A program made the translations under genes and the position numbers. Source: Streptomyces ureilyticus (GTDB taxonomy: Bacteria; Actinomycetota; Actinomycetes; Streptomycetales; Streptomycetaceae). From it: a DNA stretch of 64,000 nucleotides. Under the pieces are notes generated by a model. The model searched no databases. It saw only the letters and a program-made list of their open reading frames with translations, and was not told the origin of the DNA. Numbering within the stretch: position 1 is the first letter of the stretch; every line of letters starts with the position of its first letter. The stretch is taken from assembly GCF_011045025.1 (NCBI RefSeq), contig NZ_JAAKZX010000014.1, forward strand, positions 1 to 64,000. Reading direction: 5' to 3'. Shown piece by piece: positions 54,049 to 63,216 of the stretch.

Positions 54049-54539
54049 AGCCCCGCCGATCTGGCCTCGCCCAGCTCCGTGAGCCGGTCCCGCAGCCGTT
54101 CCGCCTCGGCCGGGTCGAGGCCGGGAATGCGCGCGTCCGTCGCCGCGGCGGCCGTGTGCAGCTGCACGCTCGCCAGCCCGAAGTGCCGCTCGACGGGACC
54201 CGAGGTCACCTCGACCAGCTGCATGCGCCCGTACGGCACGACCGTCTCCTCACGCCACAGCACACCCCGGCTGATCAACAGGTCGTCCGCGCGTTCCGCG
54301 TACCGCCAGGACCGCCAGTTGCGGCCCAGCATCGCCCAGCCCCACAGCAGCAGCGCCAGTGGCAGCAGCGCGAAGGCCGCCCAGCCGGGCCCGACGAGCA
54401 GGCCGAGCGGCAGCCCCGTACCGAGCGTCAGCGGCACCAGCCAGACCACGAGCAGCAGCCGGCGCATCCGCAGCAGTCCCGGCGGCAGGCCGGTCCACAC
54501 CGGCTCGGGCTCGGACTCGGTGCTCCTGGTGGTGCCCAT
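54045..54539 (-). CDS. PH domain membrane protein, YdbS type
   Basis: A 164-residue partner: two membrane helices ([39 protein letters not shown] region) then a bPH2 domain ([43 protein letters not shown]). ATG at 54539 follows AGGGGAA; the longer frame to 54752 crosses the promoter and the start of nuoD2. Divergent from nuoD2. Confidence 0.88.
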   Translation of the reverse strand: MGTTRSTESEPEPVWTGLPPGLLRMRRLLLVVWLVPLTLGTGLPLGLLVGPGWAAFALLPLALLLWGWAMLGRNWRSWRYAERADDLLISRGVLWREETVVPYGRMQLVEVTSGPVERHFGLASVQLHTAAAATDARIPGLDPAEAERLRDRLTELGEARSAGL

Positions 54540-54594
54540 GTTTCCCCTGCTCCCCGTCTCCATTCCGCAAGCGTACGTACGAGACACTGTTCCC

Positions 54595-55746
54595 ATGACT
54601 CCCACGACGGAGACCACGGTCGGCATCGGCGGCGCCGCGGAGAGCACCGACATGGTGCTCAACATCGGGCCCCAGCACCCGTCCACGCACGGTGTACTGC
54701 GCCTCAGGCTCGTGCTGGACGGCGAGCGGATCCAGCACGCGGAGCCGGTCATCGGCTATATGCACCGTGGCGCGGAGAAGCTCTTCGAGGCGCGCGACTA
54801 CCGCCAGATCATCGTGCTCGCCAACCGTCACGACTGGCTCTCCGCCTTCTCGAACGAGCTGGGTGTCGTCCTCGCCGTGGAACGCATGCTCGGCATGGAG
54901 GTCCCGGCCCGCGCGGTGTGGATGCGCACGCTCCTCGCGGAGCTGAACCGCGTCCTGAACCATCTGATGTTCCTCGGTTCGTACCCGCTTGAGCTGGGCG
55001 GAATCACCCCGGTCTTCTACGCCTTCAGAGAGCGCGAGGAGCTTCAGGCCGTCATGGAGGAGATCTCCGGCGGGCGCATGCACTACATGTTCAACCGCGT
55101 AGGCGGCCTCAAGGAGGACCTCCCCGCCGGATGGACCGCACGCGCGCGTGCCGCCGTCGCGGACGTCCGCTCGCGCATGGACGTGTACGACAACCTGGTG
55201 GTGGGCAACGAGATCTTCCGCGGGCGTACGCGCGACGTGGGCCGGATGTCCCCGGAGACGGTGCACGCCTACGGAGTGAGCGGTCCCCTCGCCCGCGCCA
55301 GCGGAGTCGACTTCGATCTGCGCCGCGACGAGCCCTATCTGGCGTACGGGGAGCTGGGCGACGTCCTGAAGGTCGTCACGCGGCAGGAGGGCGACTGTCT
55401 GGCCCGCTTCGAGGTCCTCCTGGAGCAGACGCACAACTCCCTGGACCTCGCCGACGCCTGCCTGGACCGGCTCGCCGAGCTGCCGCCAGGCCCGGTCAAC
55501 CAGCGGCTCCCGAAGGTGCTCAAGGCCCCGGAGGGTCACACATACGCCTGGACCGAGAACCCGCTCGGCATCAACGGCTACTACCTCGTCAGCAAGGGCG
55601 AGAAGACCCCGTACCGGCTGAAGCTGCGCTCGGCCTCGTACAACAACATCCAGGCGCTGGCGGAGCTGCTGCCGGGGACGCTGGTCGCGGACATGGTGGC
55701 GATCCTGGGATCACTGTTCTTCGTGGTCGGGGACATCGACAAGTAG
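54595..55746 (+). CDS. nuoD2: NADH-quinone oxidoreductase subunit D-like protein
   Basis: A 383-residue NuoD/49-kDa subunit homologue ([67 protein letters not shown]). In complex I this subunit helps bind quinone. It is isolated: no other nuo gene lies within the window, so it is a paralogue of the nuoD in the main nuo operon. Its last 36 bases overlap the convergent methyltransferase gene. Start at ATG 54595 leaves little room for a ribosome site. Confidence 0.92.
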   Translation: MTPTTETTVGIGGAAESTDMVLNIGPQHPSTHGVLRLRLVLDGERIQHAEPVIGYMHRGAEKLFEARDYRQIIVLANRHDWLSAFSNELGVVLAVERMLGMEVPARAVWMRTLLAELNRVLNHLMFLGSYPLELGGITPVFYAFREREELQAVMEEISGGRMHYMFNRVGGLKEDLPAGWTARARAAVADVRSRMDVYDNLVVGNEIFRGRTRDVGRMSPETVHAYGVSGPLARASGVDFDLRRDEPYLAYGELGDVLKVVTRQEGDCLARFEVLLEQTHNSLDLADACLDRLAELPPGPVNQRLPKVLKAPEGHTYAWTENPLGINGYYLVSKGEKTPYRLKLRSASYNNIQALAELLPGTLVADMVAILGSLFFVVGDIDK

Positions 55747-56856
55747 GGCTTTCCCGGCTCTCTGCGCTCTCTGTGCTCTCCGTAGAGGGCTGTTTTCGCC
55801 GGGCGGCGGATCGGGCAGCGGGTTCGGAATCCCAACCGGCTGCACGAGCCAGCCGAAGTCGCCGAGTCCGCCGGGAGCCGTGAGCTCGGCGGCCTCACCG
55901 GCGCCGGCCAGGGCCCGTACGTACGCCGTCGGGTCCGTGGAGGCCAGCGACAGCGGCGGCCGGCCGCCGCTCACGCCCAGGGCGCGCAGGGCGTCCCGCT
56001 GGGTCAGCAGCCGGGCTCCGGGCAGCGCGCACGCGTCAAGGGCCACATGCGCGGTGATGTCGCACGACCCATCTGGTACGGGCGCCGTCTCGCGGCCCTC
56101 GCGGAAACCGGTGAGCGTCCCGAAGGGCGGGCGCGCGTCCGCGCGATGGGCGTAGTCGACGGCCACGGCGAGACCCCGGTCGAGGACGGCCACGGCGGAT
56201 GCCCAAGCGGCGTCCCTGGGGAGGCCGATTTCGGCACGTAGCCCTTCAGAATGCTGATTTGCTTCGTTTGCTTCGGGGCGCCGATTTTCAGGAAGCGGCC
56301 ACCACCGCGCCAGCCACTCCGCGTCCGTCCCGGAGACCGGCTCCCCGAGGGATTCCGTGCCGTCGTCCCGTACGAGGACCAGCCGTGGCACTCCGTCCGC
56401 GTCCACCTCGGCCACGTCCAGCGGCACGTTGTCCAGCCACTCGTTCGCGAACAGCAGCCCGGCGACCCCCGCCGGAGGCTGCGCGCACCACTCGATCCGG
56501 TGGTCGAGTCCGGCGGGCCGGCCGGCGCGTTCGACGGCGTACCCGCGCGCGCGGGAGGCCACTTCGACGGGAAGGGCCTCCAGGACGCCGGTGACCAGCT
56601 CACCGCGGCCCGCGCCCATGTCGACGAAGGCGAGCTCGGCAGGCCGGCCGAGCGCCTCGTCGACCCGGCACAGGAGCCGGGCCACGGCGCCCGCGAACAG
56701 CGGCGACGCGTGCACGGAGGTGCGGAAATGACCCGCGGGCCCCTCCTGCCGCCGATAGAACCCTGAAGGCCCGTACAGCGCCTCCTCGGCGGCCTGCCGC
56801 CACCCGCGCCGGCCACCCGCTGCCTCGTGTGCGTCTTGTCTCACGGCTTGCCCCAC
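55711..56856 (-). CDS. SAM-dependent methyltransferase, MidA/NDUFAF7 family
   Basis: A 381-residue class I methyltransferase: SAM motif [17 protein letters not shown] near 76, acidic loop [13 protein letters not shown] near 138 characteristic of COG1565, and [17 protein letters not shown] near 240. N-terminal [11 protein letters not shown] resembles the family opening. Eukaryotic NDUFAF7 methylates an arginine of the NuoD homologue NDUFS2 during complex I assembly; here the gene is convergent and overlapping with nuoD2, which supports a NuoD2 substrate (inference). A short AT-rich patch near 56240-56295 encodes EANEANQ-type residues unlike the rest. Confidence 0.85.
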   Translation of the reverse strand: MGQAVRQDAHEAAGGRRGWRQAAEEALYGPSGFYRRQEGPAGHFRTSVHASPLFAGAVARLLCRVDEALGRPAELAFVDMGAGRGELVTGVLEALPVEVASRARGYAVERAGRPAGLDHRIEWCAQPPAGVAGLLFANEWLDNVPLDVAEVDADGVPRLVLVRDDGTESLGEPVSGTDAEWLARWWPLPENRRPEANEANQHSEGLRAEIGLPRDAAWASAVAVLDRGLAVAVDYAHRADARPPFGTLTGFREGRETAPVPDGSCDITAHVALDACALPGARLLTQRDALRALGVSGGRPPLSLASTDPTAYVRALAGAGEAAELTAPGGLGDFGWLVQPVGIPNPLPDPPPGENSPLRRAQRAQRAGKALLVDVPDHEEQ

Positions 56857-56985
56857 GACGCCAGGCTAGGCGGGCTTTGAGCGCCGGGAATCAGCAGGTC
56901 TCCACCTTGGGGAGTACGTACGGTGGTTGCGGATCGACCCTCCGGTTGACCCCTGCACACTGCACCCTTCCCTACGCTGGGTTAC

Positions 56986-58185
56986 GTGCAGCGCCTCTAT
57001 GACTTCCTCCGCAGGCACCCGATGTGGGTCGACAGCTTCTGGGCCGTCCTCCTGCTCGGGATTTCCGTGCTGGGCGGATCGGTCACGGAGGAGGCCCAGG
57101 GGGCCGATCTCCCGGCCGTCACGGTTCCGGTCATGATCCTGCTGAGCCTGGTGGTCGCGCTGCGCCGCCGTATGCCGGAGAAGATGCTGATCCTGGCGAT
57201 GGTGGTCGGCCTGGCGCAGCTGATCGCGGACACCGGGACGCTGCCCGCCAACTTCGCCTTCCTGGTGATCATTTACACGGTCGCGGCGGACGGCGCCCGC
57301 TGGGCCTCCCGGATCGCACTGACCGGTGGCCTTTGTGCCGCCCCCCTGGCACAACTGCGCTGGACGTCGGAGCAGGGCGTCGGGAGCAGCATCGCCATAG
57401 TGATCTTCCAGACCGTTCCCTTCGCGCTCGCCTGGGTGCTCGGCGACTCGGTCCGCACCCGCCGCGCCTACCTCTCGCAGCTCGAGGAGCGCGCCGACCG
57501 GCTGGAGAGGGAGCGCGAGGCGCAGTCCAAGGTCGCGGTCGCCGCCGAGCGGGCCCGGATCGCCCGCGAGCTGCACGACGTGGTCGCGCACAACGTGTCG
57601 GTGATGGTGGTGCAGGCGGACGGTGCCGCGTACGTCCTGGACACCGCCCCCGACCAGGCCAAGAAGGCCCTGGAGACCATCTCCGGAACAGGCCGTCAGG
57701 CCCTCGCCGAGATGCGCCGGCTGCTCGGCGTGCTGCGCACCGGCGAGCACCAGGAGAGCGGCGAGTACGTCCCCCAGCCCGACGTCGACCAGCTCGACGA
57801 CCTCATCGAGGAGGTCCGCACAGCCGGCCTCCCCGTCGACTACAAGATCGAGGGCACCCCGCGACCGCTGCCGAGCGGCGTCGAGCTCACCGCGTACCGC
57901 ATCGTGCAGGAGGCGCTCACCAACACGCGCAAGCACGGGGGGCCGAACGTGGGCGCGAGCGTGCGCCTGGTCTACTTCGACGACGGCCTCGGGCTGCTCG
58001 TCGAGGACGACGGGAAGGGCGCCCCGCACGAGTTGTACGAGGACGGTGGCATCGACGGCAGAGGACACGGCCTGATCGGTATGCGGGAGCGCGTCGGTAT
58101 GGTCGGCGGCACCCTGGACGCGGGGCCGCGCCCGGGCGGCGGCTTCCGGATCAGCGCCCTGCTCCCGCTCAAGCCCGTCAATTGA
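56986..58185 (+). CDS. two-component sensor histidine kinase (NarL-type partner)
   Basis: A 399-residue kinase: about five N-terminal membrane helices (first FWAVLLLGISVLGG) with little extracytoplasmic loop, a HisKA_3 dimerisation domain with the phospho-acceptor His in RIARELHDVVAHNVSVMVV near 190, and HATPase (IVQEALTNTRKHG near 305, GHGLIGMRERVGMVGG near 365). GTG start at 56986. The response regulator follows after 95 bases of repeats. Intramembrane-sensing kinases of this type often detect cell envelope stress; signal unknown. Confidence 0.93.
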   Translation: MQRLYDFLRRHPMWVDSFWAVLLLGISVLGGSVTEEAQGADLPAVTVPVMILLSLVVALRRRMPEKMLILAMVVGLAQLIADTGTLPANFAFLVIIYTVAADGARWASRIALTGGLCAAPLAQLRWTSEQGVGSSIAIVIFQTVPFALAWVLGDSVRTRRAYLSQLEERADRLEREREAQSKVAVAAERARIARELHDVVAHNVSVMVVQADGAAYVLDTAPDQAKKALETISGTGRQALAEMRRLLGVLRTGEHQESGEYVPQPDVDQLDDLIEEVRTAGLPVDYKIEGTPRPLPSGVELTAYRIVQEALTNTRKHGGPNVGASVRLVYFDDGLGLLVEDDGKGAPHELYEDGGIDGRGHGLIGMRERVGMVGGTLDAGPRPGGGFRISALLPLKPVN

Positions 58186-58215
58186 CACGTGCACACCCCA
58201 CCGACCGCACCGCCA

Positions 58216-58245
58216 ACCGACCGCCCACGCACCGACCGCCCACGC
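58216..58245. repeat. tandem 15-bp repeat between kinase and regulator
   Basis: ACCGACCGCCCACGC occurs twice perfectly head to tail, with degenerate partial units on both sides. The long frame crossing it is not protein-like at the amino-acid level. Confidence 0.8.
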
Positions 58246-58280
58246 ACCGCCCGTCCATGAACCGACCGGAGGACCCAGGA

Positions 58281-58952
58281 ATGCCGATCCGCGTGATGCT
58301 CGTCGACGACCAGGTGCTGTTGCGCACCGGGTTCCGGATGGTGCTCGCCGCCCAGCCGGACATGGAGGTCGTCGCGGAGGCGGGCGACGGTGTCGAGGCC
58401 CTTCAGGTGCTGCGCTCTACCACCGTCGACGTGGTCCTGATGGACGTACGCATGCCGAAGCTGGACGGTGTCGAGACGACCCGACGCATCTGCTCGGAGC
58501 CGGACCCGCCGAAGGTGCTGATCCTGACCACCTTCGACCTCGACGAGTACGCCTTCTCCGGGCTGAAGGCGGGCGCCTCCGGCTTCATGCTCAAGGACGT
58601 GCCGCCCGGCGAACTCCTCACCGCCATCCGCTCCGTGCACAGCGGTGACGCGGTGGTCGCGCCCTCCACGACCCGTCGTCTCCTCGACCGGTTCGCGCCG
58701 ATGCTGCCGAGCGCCGGCAAGGAGCCCCAGCACCAGGGGCTGGAGCGGCTCACCGACCGCGAGCGCGAGGTGATGATCCTGGTCGCGCAGGGCCTGTCGA
58801 ACGGCGAGATCGCCGCACGCCTCGTCCTCTCGGAGGCGACCGTCAAGACACATGTGGGGCGCATCCTCACGAAGCTGGGGCTGCGGGACCGGGTGCAGGT
58901 CGTGGTTCTGGCGTACGAGACGGGTCTGGTACGGGCCGGGGGACAGGGCTGA
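58281..58952 (+). CDS. LuxR/NarL family response regulator
   Basis: A 223-residue regulator: receiver domain (VMLVDDQVLLRTGF; phospho-acceptor Asp in VVLMDVRMPKLDG near 54; Lys in FMLKDVPPGEL near 103) and LuxR-type HTH (LTDREREVMILVAQGLSNGEIA; ATVKTHVGRILTKL). ATG at 58281 has GGAGGA (58268-58273) upstream; the ATG at 58257 is less likely. Partner of the preceding kinase; target genes unknown. Confidence 0.95.
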   Translation: MPIRVMLVDDQVLLRTGFRMVLAAQPDMEVVAEAGDGVEALQVLRSTTVDVVLMDVRMPKLDGVETTRRICSEPDPPKVLILTTFDLDEYAFSGLKAGASGFMLKDVPPGELLTAIRSVHSGDAVVAPSTTRRLLDRFAPMLPSAGKEPQHQGLERLTDREREVMILVAQGLSNGEIAARLVLSEATVKTHVGRILTKLGLRDRVQVVVLAYETGLVRAGGQG

Positions 58953-59032
58953 GCGGGACAGGGCTGAAGGGCTTGGCAGGGGATCTGCGCGAACGTGACC
59001 GAGGCGTGACCGTCGGCCACTAAGGTCTCCGC

Positions 59033-59665
59033 ATGCTCCTGTGGATCAACGGCCCCTTCGGGGGCGGCAAAACACAGACCGCACACGAGATCCAGCGCCG
59101 ACTGCCCGGCAGCGTCATCTGCGATCCCGAACACGCCGGCTTCGGGCTGCGCCGCACACTGCCGCCCGAACTGCGCGGAAACTTCCAGGACTTGGTGTCC
59201 TGGCGGCAGGGCGTCGTCGAGGTGCTCGACCTCGCCCTCACCAAGCACGATGGTGTTGTGATCGCCCCCATGACCGTCACGGACTTCGGCTACTTCGACG
59301 AGACCGTGGGGCGACTGCGCGAAAAGGGCCACGACGTACGGCACTTCTCGCTCCTCGCCCAGCGCGAGACCGTCCTGAAGCGGCTGCGCGAGCGCGGCTT
59401 CGGCCACCTCCTGGGGTACGTCGCCGGCAAGGACGCCCCCTTGCGCAGGGAGAGTTGGGCGGTGGAGCAGCTCGACCACTGCCTGGAGCGCCTGCGCGAG
59501 CCGGAGTTCGCCGAGCACCTGTGGACGGACGACACCACGGTCCCCAAGACCGCCGACCGGATCGCCGTACTGGCCGGATTGACACTCAAGCCGAACAAGG
59601 AGGGGGCGCTGCGGACGCGGCTGCGGCAGATACGGGTCGGGGTCAAGCACATCCGGTTCGACTGA
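59033..59665 (+). CDS. TmrB-like ATP-binding protein
   Basis: A 210-residue P-loop protein of the AAA_33/kinase fold. The start MLLWINGPFGGGKTQTAHEIQRR and segments VVIAPMTVTDFGYFDE and RRESWAVEQLDHCLERL closely follow the pattern of Bacillus TmrB, a tunicamycin-resistance protein. Walker A is GPFGGGKT near 8-15. A resistance role is possible but the producer or resistance context is not visible; it stands alone, convergent with the lyase gene. Confidence 0.85.
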   Translation: MLLWINGPFGGGKTQTAHEIQRRLPGSVICDPEHAGFGLRRTLPPELRGNFQDLVSWRQGVVEVLDLALTKHDGVVIAPMTVTDFGYFDETVGRLREKGHDVRHFSLLAQRETVLKRLRERGFGHLLGYVAGKDAPLRRESWAVEQLDHCLERLREPEFAEHLWTDDTTVPKTADRIAVLAGLTLKPNKEGALRTRLRQIRVGVKHIRFD

Positions 59666-59701
59666 CGGGCCTTGCTCCGGTGACGTACGTCCTCCCGCTG
59701 T

Positions 59702-60898
59702 TCAGGCCGCTGAGCCGGGCAGCCGTGCCACGAAGTCGGCTACGGCCTTCCTGACGTCCTCCGCGGTCCACTCCAGGCCCGCCTCGGCCACCGCCACCTC
59801 CGTGACCGACAGCCCCGGCACCCTGTCCGGGAACCAACGACGGAACAGCGCCGTCTTGGTCTCCTCGACCTGCCGTACGACCGCCTCGTTGAGCTTCTCG
59901 TGGTCGTACGCCAGCCACACCCGGAACTCATGCGTGTGCGGCTCCTCGGGGTGGACGCGACTCCAGGGGAGACCCGCCGCGGCGAACCCCTCGCGCAGCG
60001 CCGCGGCGACCACGCGCGCGTGGGCCACGTATTCCGGCAGCCGGGGCAGCTCCTTCTCCAAGCCGATCAGCGCCGACAGGGCCGTCGGGAACTGCTGGAA
60101 GACCTGGCCGCCGTACCGGTGCCGCCAGGCTTTCGCCTCGTCGACGAAGGTCCGCGGGCCCGCGAGCGCCGCGCCGCCCAGCCCTCCCAGGGACTTGTAG
60201 AACGACACGTACACGCTGTCCGCGAGGCCTGCGATCTCCTCCAGGGGGCGCCCGAAGTGCGGGGTGCACTCCCACAGACGCGCCCCGTCGAAGTGGACCA
60301 CCGCGTCGCGCTCCCGCGCCGCGTCCACCACCTCGGAGAGCTCGTCCCAGGAGGGCAGCATGAAACCGGCGTCCCGGAGAGGCAGTTCGAGCATCAGGGC
60401 CCCGAAGGGCTCCTCGAAGTCCCGTATCTCCTCGGCGGTGGGCAGCCGGGGCTCGTACGTCAGATGGACGGTCCGCAGACCGCTCACTACGGAGAAAGCG
60501 TCGCGCTCGTGCACCTCGGGGTGGGAGAGCGGATGCAGGGCCACTACGAGGTTGCCGGTACGGCCCGCCCAGCAGCGCAACGCGACCTGCTGGGCCATGG
60601 TGCCGGTGGGGAAGAAGGCGGCGGCTTCCTTGCCGAGAAGGCCCGCGACCCGCTCCTCCAGGGTCTCGACGAGCCCGTCGCCGAACACGTCCACCGGCTG
60701 GTCCAGGTCGTACACCTGGGGCGCCGCCTCCGTCAGCCGCGCCAGCCGCTCGCCGACCGTGGAGTGGAAACCGGGCCGCCACAGTGTTCGTTCGGCCCTT
60801 CGGACGGCAGCCCAGCGCCGCGCCTGTTTCTGCTCCGCCGACTGTTCCTCGGCCTGTTCCGCCAGGTCGTCCCCGCCGTGCCCCGCCGTATCGCTCAT
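59702..60898 (-). CDS. threonine aldolase family PLP enzyme
   Basis: A 398-residue PLP-dependent beta-eliminating lyase/threonine aldolase. Landmarks: FPTGTMAQQVALRCWAGRTG near 100, VVHFDGARLWECTPHFG near 205 (PLP-binding Asp) and the PLP lysine in SVYVSFYKSLGGLGG near 245. ATG at 60898 (MSDTAGHGGDD) is preferred over the longer frame to 60949. Cleaves a beta-hydroxy amino acid such as threonine to glycine and acetaldehyde; exact substrate uncertain. Divergent from the pantothenate operon. Confidence 0.9.
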   Translation of the reverse strand: MSDTAGHGGDDLAEQAEEQSAEQKQARRWAAVRRAERTLWRPGFHSTVGERLARLTEAAPQVYDLDQPVDVFGDGLVETLEERVAGLLGKEAAAFFPTGTMAQQVALRCWAGRTGNLVVALHPLSHPEVHERDAFSVVSGLRTVHLTYEPRLPTAEEIRDFEEPFGALMLELPLRDAGFMLPSWDELSEVVDAARERDAVVHFDGARLWECTPHFGRPLEEIAGLADSVYVSFYKSLGGLGGAALAGPRTFVDEAKAWRHRYGGQVFQQFPTALSALIGLEKELPRLPEYVAHARVVAAALREGFAAAGLPWSRVHPEEPHTHEFRVWLAYDHEKLNEAVVRQVEETKTALFRRWFPDRVPGLSVTEVAVAEAGLEWTAEDVRKAVADFVARLPGSAA

Positions 60899-60938
60899 CC
60901 CTGGATCATGCCAAGCGCGACGTCGGCGGGGCGTGCGG

Positions 60939-60958
60939 ATTTCCCACAATTTCCCACA
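60939..60958. repeat. tandem decamer upstream of the lyase gene
   Basis: ATTTCCCACA is repeated twice exactly, head to tail, 41 bases upstream of the lyase start codon. It may be a regulator site. The remaining gap to 61288 shows no gene. Confidence 0.6.
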
Positions 60959-61288
60959 GCGTCTCTGACTGGCTTAGTGATCCCCAGTGTTGCTCGGGAA
61001 TGTGAGCCAATCGCCTTCGTGCCCTGGTGCCGAGCGACGGGAAATCGTCAGCCCTCGTGGCACGTCCCTCCGGACGCTGGTCGGTGAGGTCTCGCGACCT
61101 CACCGAGGAGGGTGCCCGACGTCGCCTGGGCGCCGGGCGTGCGCGTCACAGTCTGCCACGGAACCACTACGGATCGCTAATCCGACTAGTGGGCTGTGGA
61201 CAACAAATCGGGCCCGGAACGGATCGCGTTAACATGACGAGAAATCGTCCGGTACCCCGAGCGGACTGGAACGGAAGGCCGCCGTCGA

Positions 61289-62218
61289 GTGAGTACAGTC
61301 CCACAACCAGACCCCAAGGACCGCCCCGCGCGGCTCACCGTCGGCGTCGTCGGTGCCGGCCGCGTGGGGCCCGCTCTCGCCGCGTCGTTGCAGCTCGCCG
61401 GGCATCGGCCGGTGGCCGTCTCCGGGGTTTCCGACGCCTCCGTACGGCGTGCGGCCCAGCTCCTGCCCGACGTACCGCTGGTGACGCCCGCGCAGGTCAT
61501 GGAGCGGGCCGAGCTCGTGCTTCTGACGGTCCCGGACGACGCCTTGCCGGGGCTGGTGGAGGGGCTCGCCGAGACGGGGGCGGTACGGCCGGGGCAGCTG
61601 CTCGTGCACACCTCCGGGCGGTACGGCGCGAAGGTGCTGGATCCCGCGCTGCGGGCCGGTGCGCTGCCGTTGGCGCTGCATCCCGCGATGACGTTCACCG
61701 GCACTCCTGTGGACGTACAGCGGCTCGCCGGGTGCTCTTTCGGGGTCACCGCGCCCGAGGAGCTGCGGCTGGCCGCGGAGGCGCTGGTCATCGAGATGGG
61801 CGGCGAGCCCGAGTGGATCGCCGAGGCCGCCCGGCCGCTGTACCACGCGGCCCTCGCGCTCGGCGCCAACCACCTGGTGACCCTGGTCGCCGAGTCCATG
61901 GATCTGTTGCGTACGGCGGGCGTGGAGGCCCCCGACCGGATGCTGGGCCCACTCCTCGGTGCGGCCCTGGACAACGCCCTCAGGTCGGGGGACGCGGCTC
62001 TCACAGGACCGGTCGCGCGCGGTGACGCGGGCACGGTCGCCGCGCACATCACGGAGTTGCGCAAGCACGCGCCGGGAGCCGTGGCCGGCTATTTGGCGAT
62101 GGCCCGCGCGACCGCCGACCGGGCCCTCGCCCACGGACTGCTCAGGCCGGAGCTCGCCGAGGACCTTCTCGGGGTACTGGCCAACGGGACCGACGGCACC
62201 GAGGGAGACGCCCGATGA
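61289..62218 (+). CDS. Rossmann-fold/DUF2520 protein, candidate ketopantoate reductase
   Basis: A 309-residue protein: N-terminal dinucleotide-binding Rossmann fold ([23 protein letters not shown]) and a C-terminal helical DUF2520 domain ([42 protein letters not shown]). Its stop overlaps the panC start (ATGA), and panC is followed directly by nadB. The arrangement suggests a ketopantoate reductase-like role supplying pantoate to PanC, in place of the unrelated PanE; this is an inference from context and fold. Confidence 0.85.
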   Translation: MSTVPQPDPKDRPARLTVGVVGAGRVGPALAASLQLAGHRPVAVSGVSDASVRRAAQLLPDVPLVTPAQVMERAELVLLTVPDDALPGLVEGLAETGAVRPGQLLVHTSGRYGAKVLDPALRAGALPLALHPAMTFTGTPVDVQRLAGCSFGVTAPEELRLAAEALVIEMGGEPEWIAEAARPLYHAALALGANHLVTLVAESMDLLRTAGVEAPDRMLGPLLGAALDNALRSGDAALTGPVARGDAGTVAAHITELRKHAPGAVAGYLAMARATADRALAHGLLRPELAEDLLGVLANGTDGTEGDAR

Positions 62219-63216
62219 CCAACGCCCTGCTGCGCACCGCCGACGAGCTCCACGCGCGCGTGCGCACCGGCCGCCGTGCCGTCGTGATGACGATGGGCGC
62301 CCTGCACGAGGGTCACGCGACCCTGATCCGTACCGCCCGGGGGATCGCGGGCGGCGACGGAGAGGTCGTCGTCACGGTCTTCGTGAACCCCCTCCAGTTC
62401 GGCGCGGGCGAGGACCTCGACCGTTACCCGCGCACTCTGGACGCCGACGTGAAGATCGCCGAACAGGCGGGCGCGGACGTCGTGTTCGCCCCCTCCGCGG
62501 ACGAGGTCTACCCGGGCGGCGAACCCCAGGTCCGTATCAGCGCGGGCCCCATGGGCGAGCGCCTGGAGGGTGCCGCACGGCCCGGGCACTTCGACGGCAT
62601 GCTCACCGTCGTCGCCAAGCTGCTGCACCTCACCCGGCCCGATGTGGCGCTGTACGGGCAGAAGGACGCCCAGCAGCTCGCCCTGATCCGCCGCATGGTG
62701 CGCGATCTGAACTTCGGCGTGGAGATCGTCGGCGTACCGACCGTGCGCGAGGAGGACGGCCTCGCCCTGTCCAGCCGCAACCGCTACCTCTCGGCCGCCG
62801 AGCGCCGCACCGCGCTCGCCCTCTCCCAGGCCCTGTTCGCGGGCAGCGACCGGCACGCCGCACAAGAGGCCCTGCGCGCACGCGCCCGCGAAGTGCCCAC
62901 CACGCGCGCGCGTGCCGAGGCCCTCAGCGCACTCGGCGAGTCCCGCGCCGCCGCCGACGCGCACGCGGTCGCCAAAGCGGTCCCGGGCGGCCCCGCCGCG
63001 GTCCGGGCCGCCGCCCGCCTCGTCCTCGACGACGCCGCCCGTATGCAACCCCCGCTCGCCCTGGACTACTTGGCGCTGGTAGATCCGTCCGACTTCACCG
63101 AGATCCCGGACGACTACACCGGCGAGGCGGTCCTCGCCGTCGCCGCCCGGGTCGGGACGACCCGGCTGATCGACAACATTCCGCTCACTTTCGGAACCTT
63201 CGGAGCCGCCTCGTGA
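62215..63216 (+). CDS. panC: pantothenate synthetase
   Basis: A 333-residue PanC condensing pantoate and beta-alanine with [23 protein letters not shown] near 20-40 (HIGH-like), [19 protein letters not shown] near 58, [19 protein letters not shown] near 143 and [11 protein letters not shown] near 183 are all conserved. Slightly longer than E. coli PanC with an Ala/Arg-rich segment near 215-250. Middle gene of the DUF2520-panC-nadB operon, overlapping both neighbours. Confidence 0.96.
   Translation: MTNALLRTADELHARVRTGRRAVVMTMGALHEGHATLIRTARGIAGGDGEVVVTVFVNPLQFGAGEDLDRYPRTLDADVKIAEQAGADVVFAPSADEVYPGGEPQVRISAGPMGERLEGAARPGHFDGMLTVVAKLLHLTRPDVALYGQKDAQQLALIRRMVRDLNFGVEIVGVPTVREEDGLALSSRNRYLSAAERRTALALSQALFAGSDRHAAQEALRARAREVPTTRARAEALSALGESRAAADAHAVAKAVPGGPAAVRAAARLVLDDAARMQPPLALDYLALVDPSDFTEIPDDYTGEAVLAVAARVGTTRLIDNIPLTFGTFGAAS

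Noticed and set aside
57024..58280. long frame in front of the response regulator
   Set aside because: Out-of-frame shadow of the histidine kinase plus tandem repeats; the true start has a ribosome site at 58268-58273.
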